Part shown: one piece after another, positions 1-6,938 of the stretch | Numbering within the stretch: the stretch's first letter is position 1 | Layout of the letters: each line of letters opens with the position of its first letter | Source of the DNA: VRUE01 sp963725085 | GTDB lineage: Bacteria; Actinomycetota; Thermoleophilia; Solirubrobacterales; 70-9 | DNA: 64,000 nucleotides | Assembly (NCBI GenBank): GCA_963725085.1 | Contig: CAVRXM010000005.1 | Location: 620,001-684,000, forward strand | Direction of reading: 5' to 3' | Translations under genes and position numbers: made by a program | Notes under the pieces: model-generated | What the model was told of the DNA's origin: nothing | Database searches by the model: none | The model's input: only the letters and a program-made list of their open reading frames with translations

Positions 1-575
1 ATTCCGATCGCCTGCGCGTCGGAGACGGCATCTTCGGCCTCGGCCTCGGCCTCAGCGGCGGCGAAGCTGGAGTCGAGAGACGCGCATGAGGTGCAGCTCG
101 AGGTCGGTGCCTGCAGGCCGACGTAGATCGGGATCAGGTTCCAATCGATCGCCACCTGTTCGCCGACCCAGGCCGCGGTCAGATTCGGCTGGGTGCAGCC
201 CCGATTGCGACCGCCGATGTAGACACCGACGGCCTCGAAGGGCGACGATTCCCGCCAGGCACGCATCGATCGAGACGAGGGAGCCGTGCAGGCGTCGAAC
301 CCGTAGCCGGTGAAGATCGCCGGACCGGCGGTGACGGTCCCCTCCGCGGGGGGTGGCGCGAGCGCCGAGCTCGAGGCTCCCTCGCCGCGCACGGTGAGCC
401 GGGGGGCTCCCACGCCTGCGGCTGCCGGGCAGGCGTCAGGGCCGCTGGAGCTACAGAATCGGGCCCCGCCGGCGCCCTCGGCGCTCGCAGCGACCGGCGT
501 CCCAGCTGAGAGAGCGCAGAGGGCGGCGGTAGCTGCGAGCAGCGCAACCCCCGTGCGTGTCCGAACAGCCCTCAT
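1..575 (-). CDS. Secreted DUF1906 (Rv2525c-like) protein, C-terminus cut by window edge
   Basis: This ORF runs off the left edge, so only about 191 N-terminal residues are visible. The ATG at 573-575 is preceded by GAAGGGG. Residues 1-32 form a Sec signal peptide (basic start, Leu/Ala core, AxA-type end). After a small-residue linker, from about residue 86, comes the start of a DUF1906/glycoside-hydrolase-like domain, recognised by IFTGYGFDACTAPS, then GVYIGGR and WNLIPIYVGLQ. The family includes mycobacterial Rv2525c and is thought to act on the cell envelope; the substrate is not known. An Ala/Glu tract (AEAEAEAED) lies near the cut. It is divergent from dapF across a 73-bp gap. Family call is fairly sure, function is not. 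Confidence 0.75.
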   Translation of the reverse strand, partial: MRAVRTRTGVALLAATAALCALSAGTPVAASAEGAGGARFCSSSGPDACPAAAGVGAPRLTVRGEGASSSALAPPPAEGTVTAGPAIFTGYGFDACTAPSSRSMRAWRESSPFEAVGVYIGGRNRGCTQPNLTAAWVGEQVAIDWNLIPIYVGLQAPTSSCTSCASLDSSFAAAEAEAEAEDAVSDAQAIG

Positions 576-636
576 CGCCCCTTCAACCGTTCTACCTCCG
601 TAACGTTTCGCCTGCTCCGCCGCCCTTTTGCCCAGT

Positions 637-642
637 TAGGCT
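637..642 (+). promoter_or_regulatory. -10 box TAGGCT of a leaderless dapF transcript
   Basis: TAGGCT ends 6 nt before the dapF ATG and no Shine-Dalgarno sequence lies between. The same hexamer at the same distance recurs before many genes in this window. Inferred, not measured. Confidence 0.5.
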
Positions 643-648
643 GCGCCG

Positions 649-1491
649 ATGCGATTCGAGAAGTGGCAGGCGCTCGGCAACGACTATCTGATCGTAGAGG
701 CGAATCGGCTTCCCTGGGAGCTGAATGCAGCCCGTGTCGCTCGCCTCTGCGACCCCCACTTCGGGGTCGGCTCCGACGGCGTGCTGCTGCTCTCTCGCAG
801 CGAAGACCCCGAGTTCCTCGCCGACCTGCGGATCTTCAACCCCGACGGGTCCGAGGCCGAGCTCTCGGGCAACGGGGCGCGGGAGGCAATCCTCTATCTG
901 CGCCGCAATGGCTGGACCGACGAGGACACATTCTCGATCCGAACCGCCGCCGGGACGATCACCCCGACGATCACCTCCGAGCGCACCTGCCGGGTCGAGA
1001 TGGGCCGCGCCGCGACGACATCGAAGGATTACCCATCGGGACCCGCCGACGGGACGGGGGTGCTCGAGTCGGGTGGGCGCGAGTGGGCGTTCCAGCACGT
1101 CTCGATCGGCAACCCGCAGTGCGCGATCGTCGTCGCGGCGGACGAGCTCGAGGGACTCGACCTAGCCGAGATCGGGCCCGGGATCGAATCCAACGCGCTG
1201 TTCCCAAACCGCACCAACGTCTCCTTCGTCGCAACCGACCGCGACCGCGTGAGGGCGAGGATCTTCGAGCGCGGGGTGGGGGAGACGCTCTCCTCCGGGA
1301 CGGGGGCCAGCGGCGCAGCCGTGACCGCCGTCCTCGGCGGCGCACCGAGCCCGATCACGGTGGCCCTCGACGGCGGCGAGCTCTCCGTCGACGTCTCCGC
1401 CGAGCTCGACGTGACGTTGACCGGGTGGGCCGAGCCGGTCTGCTCGGGGGATCTCTCACCCGAGCTGCTCGCCGCCCTGGCCGAGCTTTAG
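649..1491 (+). CDS. dapF: Diaminopimelate epimerase-like protein, both catalytic Cys replaced by Ser
   Basis: 280 aa, the normal DapF length. DapF interconverts LL- and meso-diaminopimelate in lysine and peptidoglycan synthesis using two cysteines as acid and base. The fold signatures are present: FEKWQALGNDYLIVE at the N-terminus, GVGSDGVLLL, FNPDGSEAE, and GVGETLSSGTGA near the C-terminus. However, the first active-site motif reads LSGNGAR (Ser73) and the second SSGTGA (Ser216), where classical enzymes have CGNG and CGTG. Both codons are unambiguous TCG/TCC serine codons. It lies 12 bp upstream of dapL, which makes its expected substrate, so an operon is likely. Either a Ser/Ser variant epimerase or a protein that has lost the activity. 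Confidence 0.85.
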   Translation: MRFEKWQALGNDYLIVEANRLPWELNAARVARLCDPHFGVGSDGVLLLSRSEDPEFLADLRIFNPDGSEAELSGNGAREAILYLRRNGWTDEDTFSIRTAAGTITPTITSERTCRVEMGRAATTSKDYPSGPADGTGVLESGGREWAFQHVSIGNPQCAIVVAADELEGLDLAEIGPGIESNALFPNRTNVSFVATDRDRVRARIFERGVGETLSSGTGASGAAVTAVLGGAPSPITVALDGGELSVDVSAELDVTLTGWAEPVCSGDLSPELLAALAEL

Positions 1492-1503
1492 GGTTTCAGG
1501 ACG

Positions 1504-2694
1504 ATGGCAAGCACCGAGCCCAAGCCCGGAATCGCCGCCCCCTCGAGGCGGCTCGAGGCGATGCCGCCGTACATGTTCGCCGAGCTCGAGAAGCGCGTCG
1601 CCGACAAGCGCGCGGCGGGGATCGACGTGATCAGCCTCGGGATCGGCGATCCCGACGAGCCGACCTACCCGCACATCGTCGCCGCGATGCAGGACGCGGT
1701 CGCCGACCCCGGCAACCAGAAGTACCCGAGCAACCGCGGGCGCGAGGAGTTCAGGACCGCCTTCTCGGAGTTCTACGACGATCGGTTCGGGGTCGTGATC
1801 GATCCCGAGAGCGAGGTGATCCCGGCGATCGGCGCCAAGGAGTGCATCTACAACCTCTGCTTCGCGTTCCTCGACCACGGTGGCGTCGCGCTAGCCTCCG
1901 ATCCCGGCTACCCCGTCTACACGGGCGGCCCGATCCTCGCCGGGGCGACCCCGGAGCTGCTGCCGCTCGTGCCCGAGCTCGGCTTCGCCCCCGACCTCAG
2001 CGCCGTGCCCGCCGAGACCGCCGCCCGGGCGCGGCTGATGTTCCTCAACTACCCCAACAACCCGAGCGGCGCCATCGTCCCCGAGGGCTTCTTCGATCTC
2101 GTCGTCTCCTTCGCCCGCGAGCACGAGATCCTCGTCGTCCACGACAACGCCTACTCGGAGACCACATACGACGGATACGTCGCCCCGAGCTTCCTGGCGA
2201 CGCCGGGAGCGAAGGAGGTCGGGGTCGAGGTCTTCTCGCTTTCCAAGGGCTACAACATGACCGGCTGGCGCTGCGCCGCGATCCTCGGCAACCCGGAAGC
2301 GATCGAGACCTACTGGCGGTTGAAGACCAACGTCGACTCGGGCCTCTTCGAGGCCGTCCAGCTAGCGGGAGTCGCCGCCCTGCGCGGCCCGTCGGGGCCG
2401 CTCGAGCGGATGAACGAGACCTACGCCCGCCGCCGCGACCTCGTCGTCAGCGCCCTGCGCGAGATCGGCGTCGACGTCCAAGCGCCGAAGGGAACGATCT
2501 ACGTCTGGGCGCCCGTCCCCGAGGGCCACACATCGACCTCGTTCGCCGAGCTCGTCCTCGAGGAGGCGGCGGTCGTCGTCTCGCCCGGGTCGATGTACGG
2601 GCCGAGCGGCGAGGGCTTCTTCCGGATCTCACTGACTACGCCCGACGATCGCATCAGCGAGGCGGTCGAGCGCCTCCGCGAGCACCTCGCCTAA
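1504..2694 (+). CDS. dapL: LL-diaminopimelate aminotransferase (class I/II PLP aminotransferase)
   Basis: 396 aa. A fold-type I PLP aminotransferase with GIGDPDEPT near the N-terminus, the FLNYPNNPSGA loop, and the PLP lysine in SLSKGYNMTGWR (about Lys248). DapL converts tetrahydrodipicolinate directly to LL-DAP, bypassing succinylation. The best support for this over a general aspartate aminotransferase is its position directly after dapF and its N-terminal block (RRLEAMPPYMFAELEK). The ATG at 1504 follows a weak CAGG; translation is probably coupled to dapF. Aspartate aminotransferase remains the alternative. Confidence 0.8.
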   Translation: MASTEPKPGIAAPSRRLEAMPPYMFAELEKRVADKRAAGIDVISLGIGDPDEPTYPHIVAAMQDAVADPGNQKYPSNRGREEFRTAFSEFYDDRFGVVIDPESEVIPAIGAKECIYNLCFAFLDHGGVALASDPGYPVYTGGPILAGATPELLPLVPELGFAPDLSAVPAETAARARLMFLNYPNNPSGAIVPEGFFDLVVSFAREHEILVVHDNAYSETTYDGYVAPSFLATPGAKEVGVEVFSLSKGYNMTGWRCAAILGNPEAIETYWRLKTNVDSGLFEAVQLAGVAALRGPSGPLERMNETYARRRDLVVSALREIGVDVQAPKGTIYVWAPVPEGHTSTSFAELVLEEAAVVVSPGSMYGPSGEGFFRISLTTPDDRISEAVERLREHLA

Positions 2695-2708
2695 ACAGGG
2701 AAACGGCT

Positions 2709-3345
2709 TTGCGGCGCCTCGGCCGGCCTCCTCTACCTCGCCGGGGCGATCGCCCTCGGCTCGCCGCCGACCGCGACGGATTCCCCGGCAACGGTGGCCG
2801 CGTGGTTCGCCGACCACCGCGACGCGGCCCGCACCGACGCCTGGACGGCGACCTTCGGAACGCTCGCCCTCGCGGTCTTCGCCGGGATCGTCCGCGAATT
2901 GCTTCCGAGCCCGCACCGAAATGTCTTCCTGCTCGGCGCCGCCGCCTTCATCGTCGAGACCGTCACGGCGGCCTGGATCTGGGGCGGGCTGGCGCTCCAC
3001 CCCGGATCGCTCGATGCCGCCACCGCACGCACCGTGTACGACGTCGAGCTCTTCTGGGGACCCGTCCTCACCGGCGCGACGATGGCGATGATCGGGTCGG
3101 TGAGCGTCCTCGGCTTCGGCTCGCGCCCATCGATTCCGCGCTGGCTCACCATCCTCGGCGTGATCGCCTTCGTCGAGCAGGCGATCGAGACGGTCACCGT
3201 CTTCGGCACAAGCGGCTTCACCGCCCCCGGCGGCGACATGAACCTGACCCTCGGCGCCGCGCTCACCCTCCTCTGGCTTGCGGGGCTCACCGTCTGGGCG
3301 GCGGGCCGCCTGGCCGCGGCACCGCGGCCTCAGGCCGCGGGCTGA
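2709..3345 (+). CDS. Uncharacterised multi-pass membrane protein, 5' end disturbed
   Basis: From 2794 the frame gives 183 aa with about four hydrophobic segments (TLALAVFAGIV, NVFLLGAAAFIVETV, LTGATMAMIGSVSVLG, TLGAALTLLWLAGLT). Reading upstream in the same frame to the dapL stop gives a further hydrophobic stretch (GLLYLAGAIALG), so the real N-terminus is longer. No ATG/GTG/TTG occurs in that frame before 2794. A TTG at 2709 preceded by AGGGA is one base out of frame, so a single-base error near 2715-2730 is likely. I do not recognise the family. The 3' end overlaps the convergent MBL gene by 16 bp. Confidence 0.55.
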
Positions 3346-4166
3346 CGCTTGCTCCAGTAGCGATCGAGGCCCCGCCACTGGTACTCGGGCGGGACCGCCT
3401 GCAGGAGCTCCGCGGCCGCCTCGGGGTCGGGCACCCGCTCCGCCACCCGCTCGCGGTGGCGCTCTTCATAGGCGGCCTCGTCGAGGTCGCGGGCGAGCTG
3501 CGCCTCCTCCAGTAGCCTCTCGCGAACCGCAGCGAGGTGCGGCTCGGGCTCCTCGACCGGGCCCCAGTGGGTGAGGCCGAGGCGCTGCGGGCGCCAAGCT
3601 TCGACCAGCCCGATCGAGTCCGCCCATGCCTCGATGTCGATGTCCGGCGGCGGCGTCGGTGGGACGATCAGGTCGGTCCCGGGTATCAGGACCGCGGCGA
3701 TGTCGCCGACGAACGCGGTCCCACTGTCCTCGTGCAGATAGCAGACGTGGTGGGAGGCATGGCCGGGGGTGTAGGCGACACACATCCCCAGCACGGTCTC
3801 GCCGCCCGCCAGGGCCCTCACGTTGGCCTCGGGGACGGGAACGATCTCGCCCCAGAGCCGCTGCATCTGGTCGCCGTAGAGGCGCTCGGCGCTCGCCAGC
3901 AGCCGCGAGGGATCGATCAGGTGCGGGGCGCCGCGCTCGTGGACGTAGACCTCGAGGCTCGGCCAGCGCCGGACCAGAGCCCCGGTTGCGGCCGCGTGGT
4001 CGAGGTGGATGTGGGTGAGGACGATCGCCCGCGGCTCCTCATCGCCGAGCGCATCGATCAGGTTCCGGTGCGATGACTCCGGCCCAGGGTCGATGAGGGC
4101 GCCGTCGACCTCCCAGCAGCAGATCACATGCGGGCGCCCGAGGTGCAGTACGTCGATCGGTCGCAT
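3330..4166 (-). CDS. MBL-fold metallo-hydrolase
   Basis: 278 aa. A metallo-beta-lactamase fold enzyme: the metal-binding HIHLDHA is at residues 52-58, a further histidine is in YTPGHASHH, an aspartate in FVGDIA and a late histidine in LTHWGP. This spacing fits glyoxalase II-like or beta-lactamase-like dinuclear zinc hydrolases. The substrate cannot be told. After the catalytic domain (to about residue 205) there is a C-terminal helical extension rich in Glu and Arg. Its start lies 12 bp from the stop of the SDR gene upstream on the same strand, so the two may be co-transcribed. Confidence 0.8.
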   Translation of the reverse strand: MRPIDVLHLGRPHVICCWEVDGALIDPGPESSHRNLIDALGDEEPRAIVLTHIHLDHAAATGALVRRWPSLEVYVHERGAPHLIDPSRLLASAERLYGDQMQRLWGEIVPVPEANVRALAGGETVLGMCVAYTPGHASHHVCYLHEDSGTAFVGDIAAVLIPGTDLIVPPTPPPDIDIEAWADSIGLVEAWRPQRLGLTHWGPVEEPEPHLAAVRERLLEEAQLARDLDEAAYEERHRERVAERVPDPEAAAELLQAVPPEYQWRGLDRYWSKRQPAA

Positions 4167-4178
4167 CGCGGGGTCGGG

Positions 4179-5171
4179 TCAGGCCGCCGCGGGGATCTTG
4201 CCCTCGGCCTCGAGCGTCTCCCGCAGGCCCTCCTCCATGCCGCGCGGGGCGTAGCCGAGCTCGCGGCTCGCCTTCTCGTGACTGGCCCAGAACGTCACGC
4301 CATCGGCCGAGGTGATCATCTCGCGCAGGTTGGGCGGCTGGTTCATCAGCTTGCCGACCAGCGGTCCCACCGGAGTCAGCGCCTTCAGCAGCGGCGTCGG
4401 CACCGCGTGCTTGGGCGGCTTGCGGCCGGCGATTCCGGCGACGATCTCGACCGCGTCGCGCATCGTCGTCACCGGGCCGCTGAGGACGTAGGTCTCGCCG
4501 AGCTTGCCCTTGTCGACCGCGAGCAGGATCCCGCCGGCGATGTCTTCGACGTGGGTCAGGCAGACCCCGAGCTCGGGGAACGGGATCAGCGGCAGTTTTC
4601 CCGCCAGGAGCTGGTCGATCAGGTCGCCGACCTGCGACGTGTCGCCCGGTCCGTAGACGCCCCCCGGCTGGACGATGATGCAGGGAAGCTCGTTCTCCTC
4701 GATCATCCGCTTCGCGATCCGGTGCGACTCCAGCTTCGTCTCCTCGTAGTAGGAGGTGAACTCCTTACCCGGATGCTCGTAGGTCTCGTCGACGACCTTC
4801 CGGTGCGTGTTGCCGAACACGCCGCAGGTCGAGACGTGGACGATCCGCGGGGTCTTCGCCTCGAGCGCGGCCTCCAGCACCCGTTCGGTACCCGTCACGT
4901 TGGCCTCGTACATCGCCGGGCGCTGCGAGGCCGGGATCCCGACCTCATACATCGCGGCGGCGTGGATGGCGGCGTCGCAACCCTCGAGGCCGGCGCGGAT
5001 CGCCTCGCCGTCGGTGAGGTCGCCGCTGACCAGCTCGCACCCGATCGCGGCCACCTTCTCGCCCTTCTTCGGGTTGCGGACGAGGCAGACGACGTCGTCG
5101 CCGCGGTCGCGAAGCTGCCGCACGACCTCGCCGCCGATGAACCCCGTTCCCCCGGTAACGAAGACCTTCAC
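4179..5171 (-). CDS. NAD-dependent epimerase/dehydratase (extended SDR)
   Basis: 330 aa, starting at a GTG (5169-5171). The N-terminal Rossmann motif is VTGGTGFIGG (residues 5-14), followed by a SGDLTD acidic patch, HAAA, the catalytic tyrosine in SYYEETKLESH (YxxxK) and QPGGVYGPGD. This is the extended SDR family, which includes sugar-nucleotide epimerases, dihydroflavonol reductase-like and 3-beta-HSD-like enzymes; substrate unknown. The GTG start is chosen because the Rossmann motif begins at once after it and a TAGGCT box lies 8 nt upstream. Divergent from hflX with only 24 bp between. Confidence 0.82.
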   Translation of the reverse strand: MKVFVTGGTGFIGGEVVRQLRDRGDDVVCLVRNPKKGEKVAAIGCELVSGDLTDGEAIRAGLEGCDAAIHAAAMYEVGIPASQRPAMYEANVTGTERVLEAALEAKTPRIVHVSTCGVFGNTHRKVVDETYEHPGKEFTSYYEETKLESHRIAKRMIEENELPCIIVQPGGVYGPGDTSQVGDLIDQLLAGKLPLIPFPELGVCLTHVEDIAGGILLAVDKGKLGETYVLSGPVTTMRDAVEIVAGIAGRKPPKHAVPTPLLKALTPVGPLVGKLMNQPPNLREMITSADGVTFWASHEKASRELGYAPRGMEEGLRETLEAEGKIPAAA

Positions 5172-5179
5172 AGATTGGA

Positions 5180-5189
5180 AGCCTATCCT
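5180..5189. promoter_or_regulatory. Overlapping divergent -10 boxes for the SDR and hflX genes
   Basis: The 24-bp gap 5172-5195 separates two divergent start codons. AGCCTA (5180-5185) reads TAGGCT on the minus strand, 8 nt before the SDR GTG. TATCCT (5184-5189) lies on the plus strand, 6 nt before the hflX GTG. The boxes share the TA at 5184-5185, so both transcripts would be leaderless and could not be initiated at the same time. Confidence 0.5.
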
Positions 5190-5195
5190 GGGGAG

Positions 5196-6488
5196 GTGGA
5201 CCAGAGCCAGAACGGAGCCGGCCTGACGAACCCGCGCGCGCGGCAGCGCGCGCTCGCGATCGGGATCGTCGACGGAGAGGAGGCCGGGGGGGAGCGGCTC
5301 GCGGAGCTGAAGGAGCTGCTGCGGACGGCGGGGGTCGCGACGGCGGGGGAGATGGTCCAGCGCCGCGCCCAGCCCGACCCCGACCGCTACTTCGGCAAGG
5401 GGAAGATGGCCGAGCTGAAGGCGGCGGTCGCCGAGGCCGGCGCAAACGTCGTCGCCTGCGACGACGAGCTCGCGCCGCGCCAGGAGCGCAGCCTCGAGGC
5501 CACCCTCGACGTGCCGGTGATCGACCGCACGGCGGTGATCCTCGACATCTTCGCCGACCACGCCCACACGGCCGAGGGGAAGCTCCAGGTCGAGCTCGCC
5601 CAGCTCGAGTACAACATGGCGCGGATGAGGGGGCTCTGGACCCACCTCGACCGCCTCGACGGCGGAATCGGCACCCGGGCCCCGACCCGAGGCCCCGGCG
5701 AGACCCAGATCGAGACCGACCGCCGCCTCGCCCGCAACCGGATCTCCGCCCTGAAGCGGCGCCTGTCCCAGCTCGAGCGCAACCGGGGCGTGATGCGCGC
5801 CCGCCGCCAGCGCTCGTCGCTGCCACGGGTCGCCCTCGCCGGCTACACCAACGCCGGCAAGTCGACGCTGCTGAACGCGCTGACCGGGGCCGAGGTCGGG
5901 GTCGGCGACCGTCTCTTCCAAACCCTCGACCCGACGACGCGGAGCTTCGAGCTGTCGGGCCGCACCTACCTCATGACCGACACGGTCGGGTTCATCGAGA
6001 AGCTGCCGCACCAGCTGGTCGAGGCGTTCAAGGCGACGCTCGAGGAGACCGTCGTCGCCGACCTGATCCTCCACATCGTCGATGCGGCGGCGCCGGAGGA
6101 GCGGCGGGCGGCCGATATGCGGGCTGTCGACGAGGTGCTGGAGGAGATCGGCGCCGGCGGGAAGCCGCGGCTGCTGGTCCTCAACAAGGCCGACCTGCTG
6201 AGCGATGAGGAGCGGGACGAGGCGCTGATGGACCATCCCGACGCGGTTCTGGCCTCGGCCCTCGACGGCGAGGGACTCGACCGGCTGCGGAAGGCGATCG
6301 AGGAGGCCTTCGAGGACACCCTGGCCGAGGTCGAGCTGCTGATCCCCTATGAGGAGGGAGCGCGCCTGCACGAGCTGCACGAGGTCGCCGGCGACCTCGA
6401 GCGGACCGAGCGCGACGACGGCGTCCTCGTCCACGCCAGGGTGCCCGTGGCCGAGCTCCACCGGTTCGACGATCTCGCCGTCCTCTAG
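5196..6488 (+). CDS. hflX: Ribosome-associated GTPase HflX
   Basis: 430 aa. HflX is a TRAFAC GTPase that binds the 50S subunit and splits or rescues stalled ribosomes. Visible parts are the N-terminal HflX domain with YFGKGKMAEL and the Gly-rich linker GGIGTRAPTRGPGETQIE, a coiled region (RRLSQLERNRG), then the G domain with G1 AGYTNAGKST (about residues 214-223), G3 DTVGF and G4 NKAD. The GTG at 5196 directly follows GGGGAG, too close for normal Shine-Dalgarno use, and a TATCCT box lies 6 nt upstream, so the mRNA is probably leaderless. dut follows after 18 bp. Confidence 0.93.
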   Translation: MDQSQNGAGLTNPRARQRALAIGIVDGEEAGGERLAELKELLRTAGVATAGEMVQRRAQPDPDRYFGKGKMAELKAAVAEAGANVVACDDELAPRQERSLEATLDVPVIDRTAVILDIFADHAHTAEGKLQVELAQLEYNMARMRGLWTHLDRLDGGIGTRAPTRGPGETQIETDRRLARNRISALKRRLSQLERNRGVMRARRQRSSLPRVALAGYTNAGKSTLLNALTGAEVGVGDRLFQTLDPTTRSFELSGRTYLMTDTVGFIEKLPHQLVEAFKATLEETVVADLILHIVDAAAPEERRAADMRAVDEVLEEIGAGGKPRLLVLNKADLLSDEERDEALMDHPDAVLASALDGEGLDRLRKAIEEAFEDTLAEVELLIPYEEGARLHELHEVAGDLERTERDDGVLVHARVPVAELHRFDDLAVL

Positions 6489-6506
6489 CCGGTTAGATTC
6501 CAGGCC

Positions 6507-6938
6507 ATGGAACTGAGGGTGAAGAGGATCGACCCGCAGGCGCGCCTGCCGGAGCGCGCCCACGACGGCGATGCCGGGCTCGACCTCTGCGCCTGCGAGG
6601 CGGCCCACCTCGGCCCTGGCGAGCGCTGGAGCGTCGGGACCGGTATCGCGATCGAGGTCCCGGAGGGGCACGCCGGGCTCGTCCTGCCGCGCTCGGGCCT
6701 CGCTCGAGAGCACGGGATCGCGCTCGTCAACAGCCCGGGCCTGATCGACGCCGGTTACCGCGGCGAAGTTCGCGTCCTGCTGCTCAACACCGACCCGGCG
6801 GAGACGTTCAGGATCGAGGTCGGCGACCGGATCGCACAGCTGGTGATCACCCCGATCGCCGCGATCGACGCGGTCGAGGCGGACGAGCTGAGCGAGACCG
6901 CCCGCGGCGACGGCGGCTTCGGCTCGAGCGGCCGCTAG
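6507..6938 (+). CDS. dut: dUTP diphosphatase
   Basis: 143 aa, standard length for the trimeric dUTPase. It hydrolyses dUTP to dUMP and PPi, keeping uracil out of DNA and supplying dTMP synthesis. Conserved motifs in order: HDGDAGLDL (I), LPRSGLA (II), NSPGLIDAGYRGE (III, with the catalytic Asp and the uracil-binding Tyr), GDRIAQLV (IV) and the C-terminal GGFGSSGR (V, the flexible P-loop-like tail). The ATG has a TAGATT box 7 nt upstream, so it may have its own leaderless transcript. The 3' end overlaps the convergent RTX gene by 4 bp. Confidence 0.95.
   Translation: MELRVKRIDPQARLPERAHDGDAGLDLCACEAAHLGPGERWSVGTGIAIEVPEGHAGLVLPRSGLAREHGIALVNSPGLIDAGYRGEVRVLLLNTDPAETFRIEVGDRIAQLVITPIAAIDAVEADELSETARGDGGFGSSGR

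Noticed and set aside
663..3515. 950-codon plus-strand frame overlapping dapF and dapL
   Set aside because: It is the +2/+3 shadow of two real genes; composition is Arg/Pro-rich with no domain, typical of GC-rich third-codon bias.
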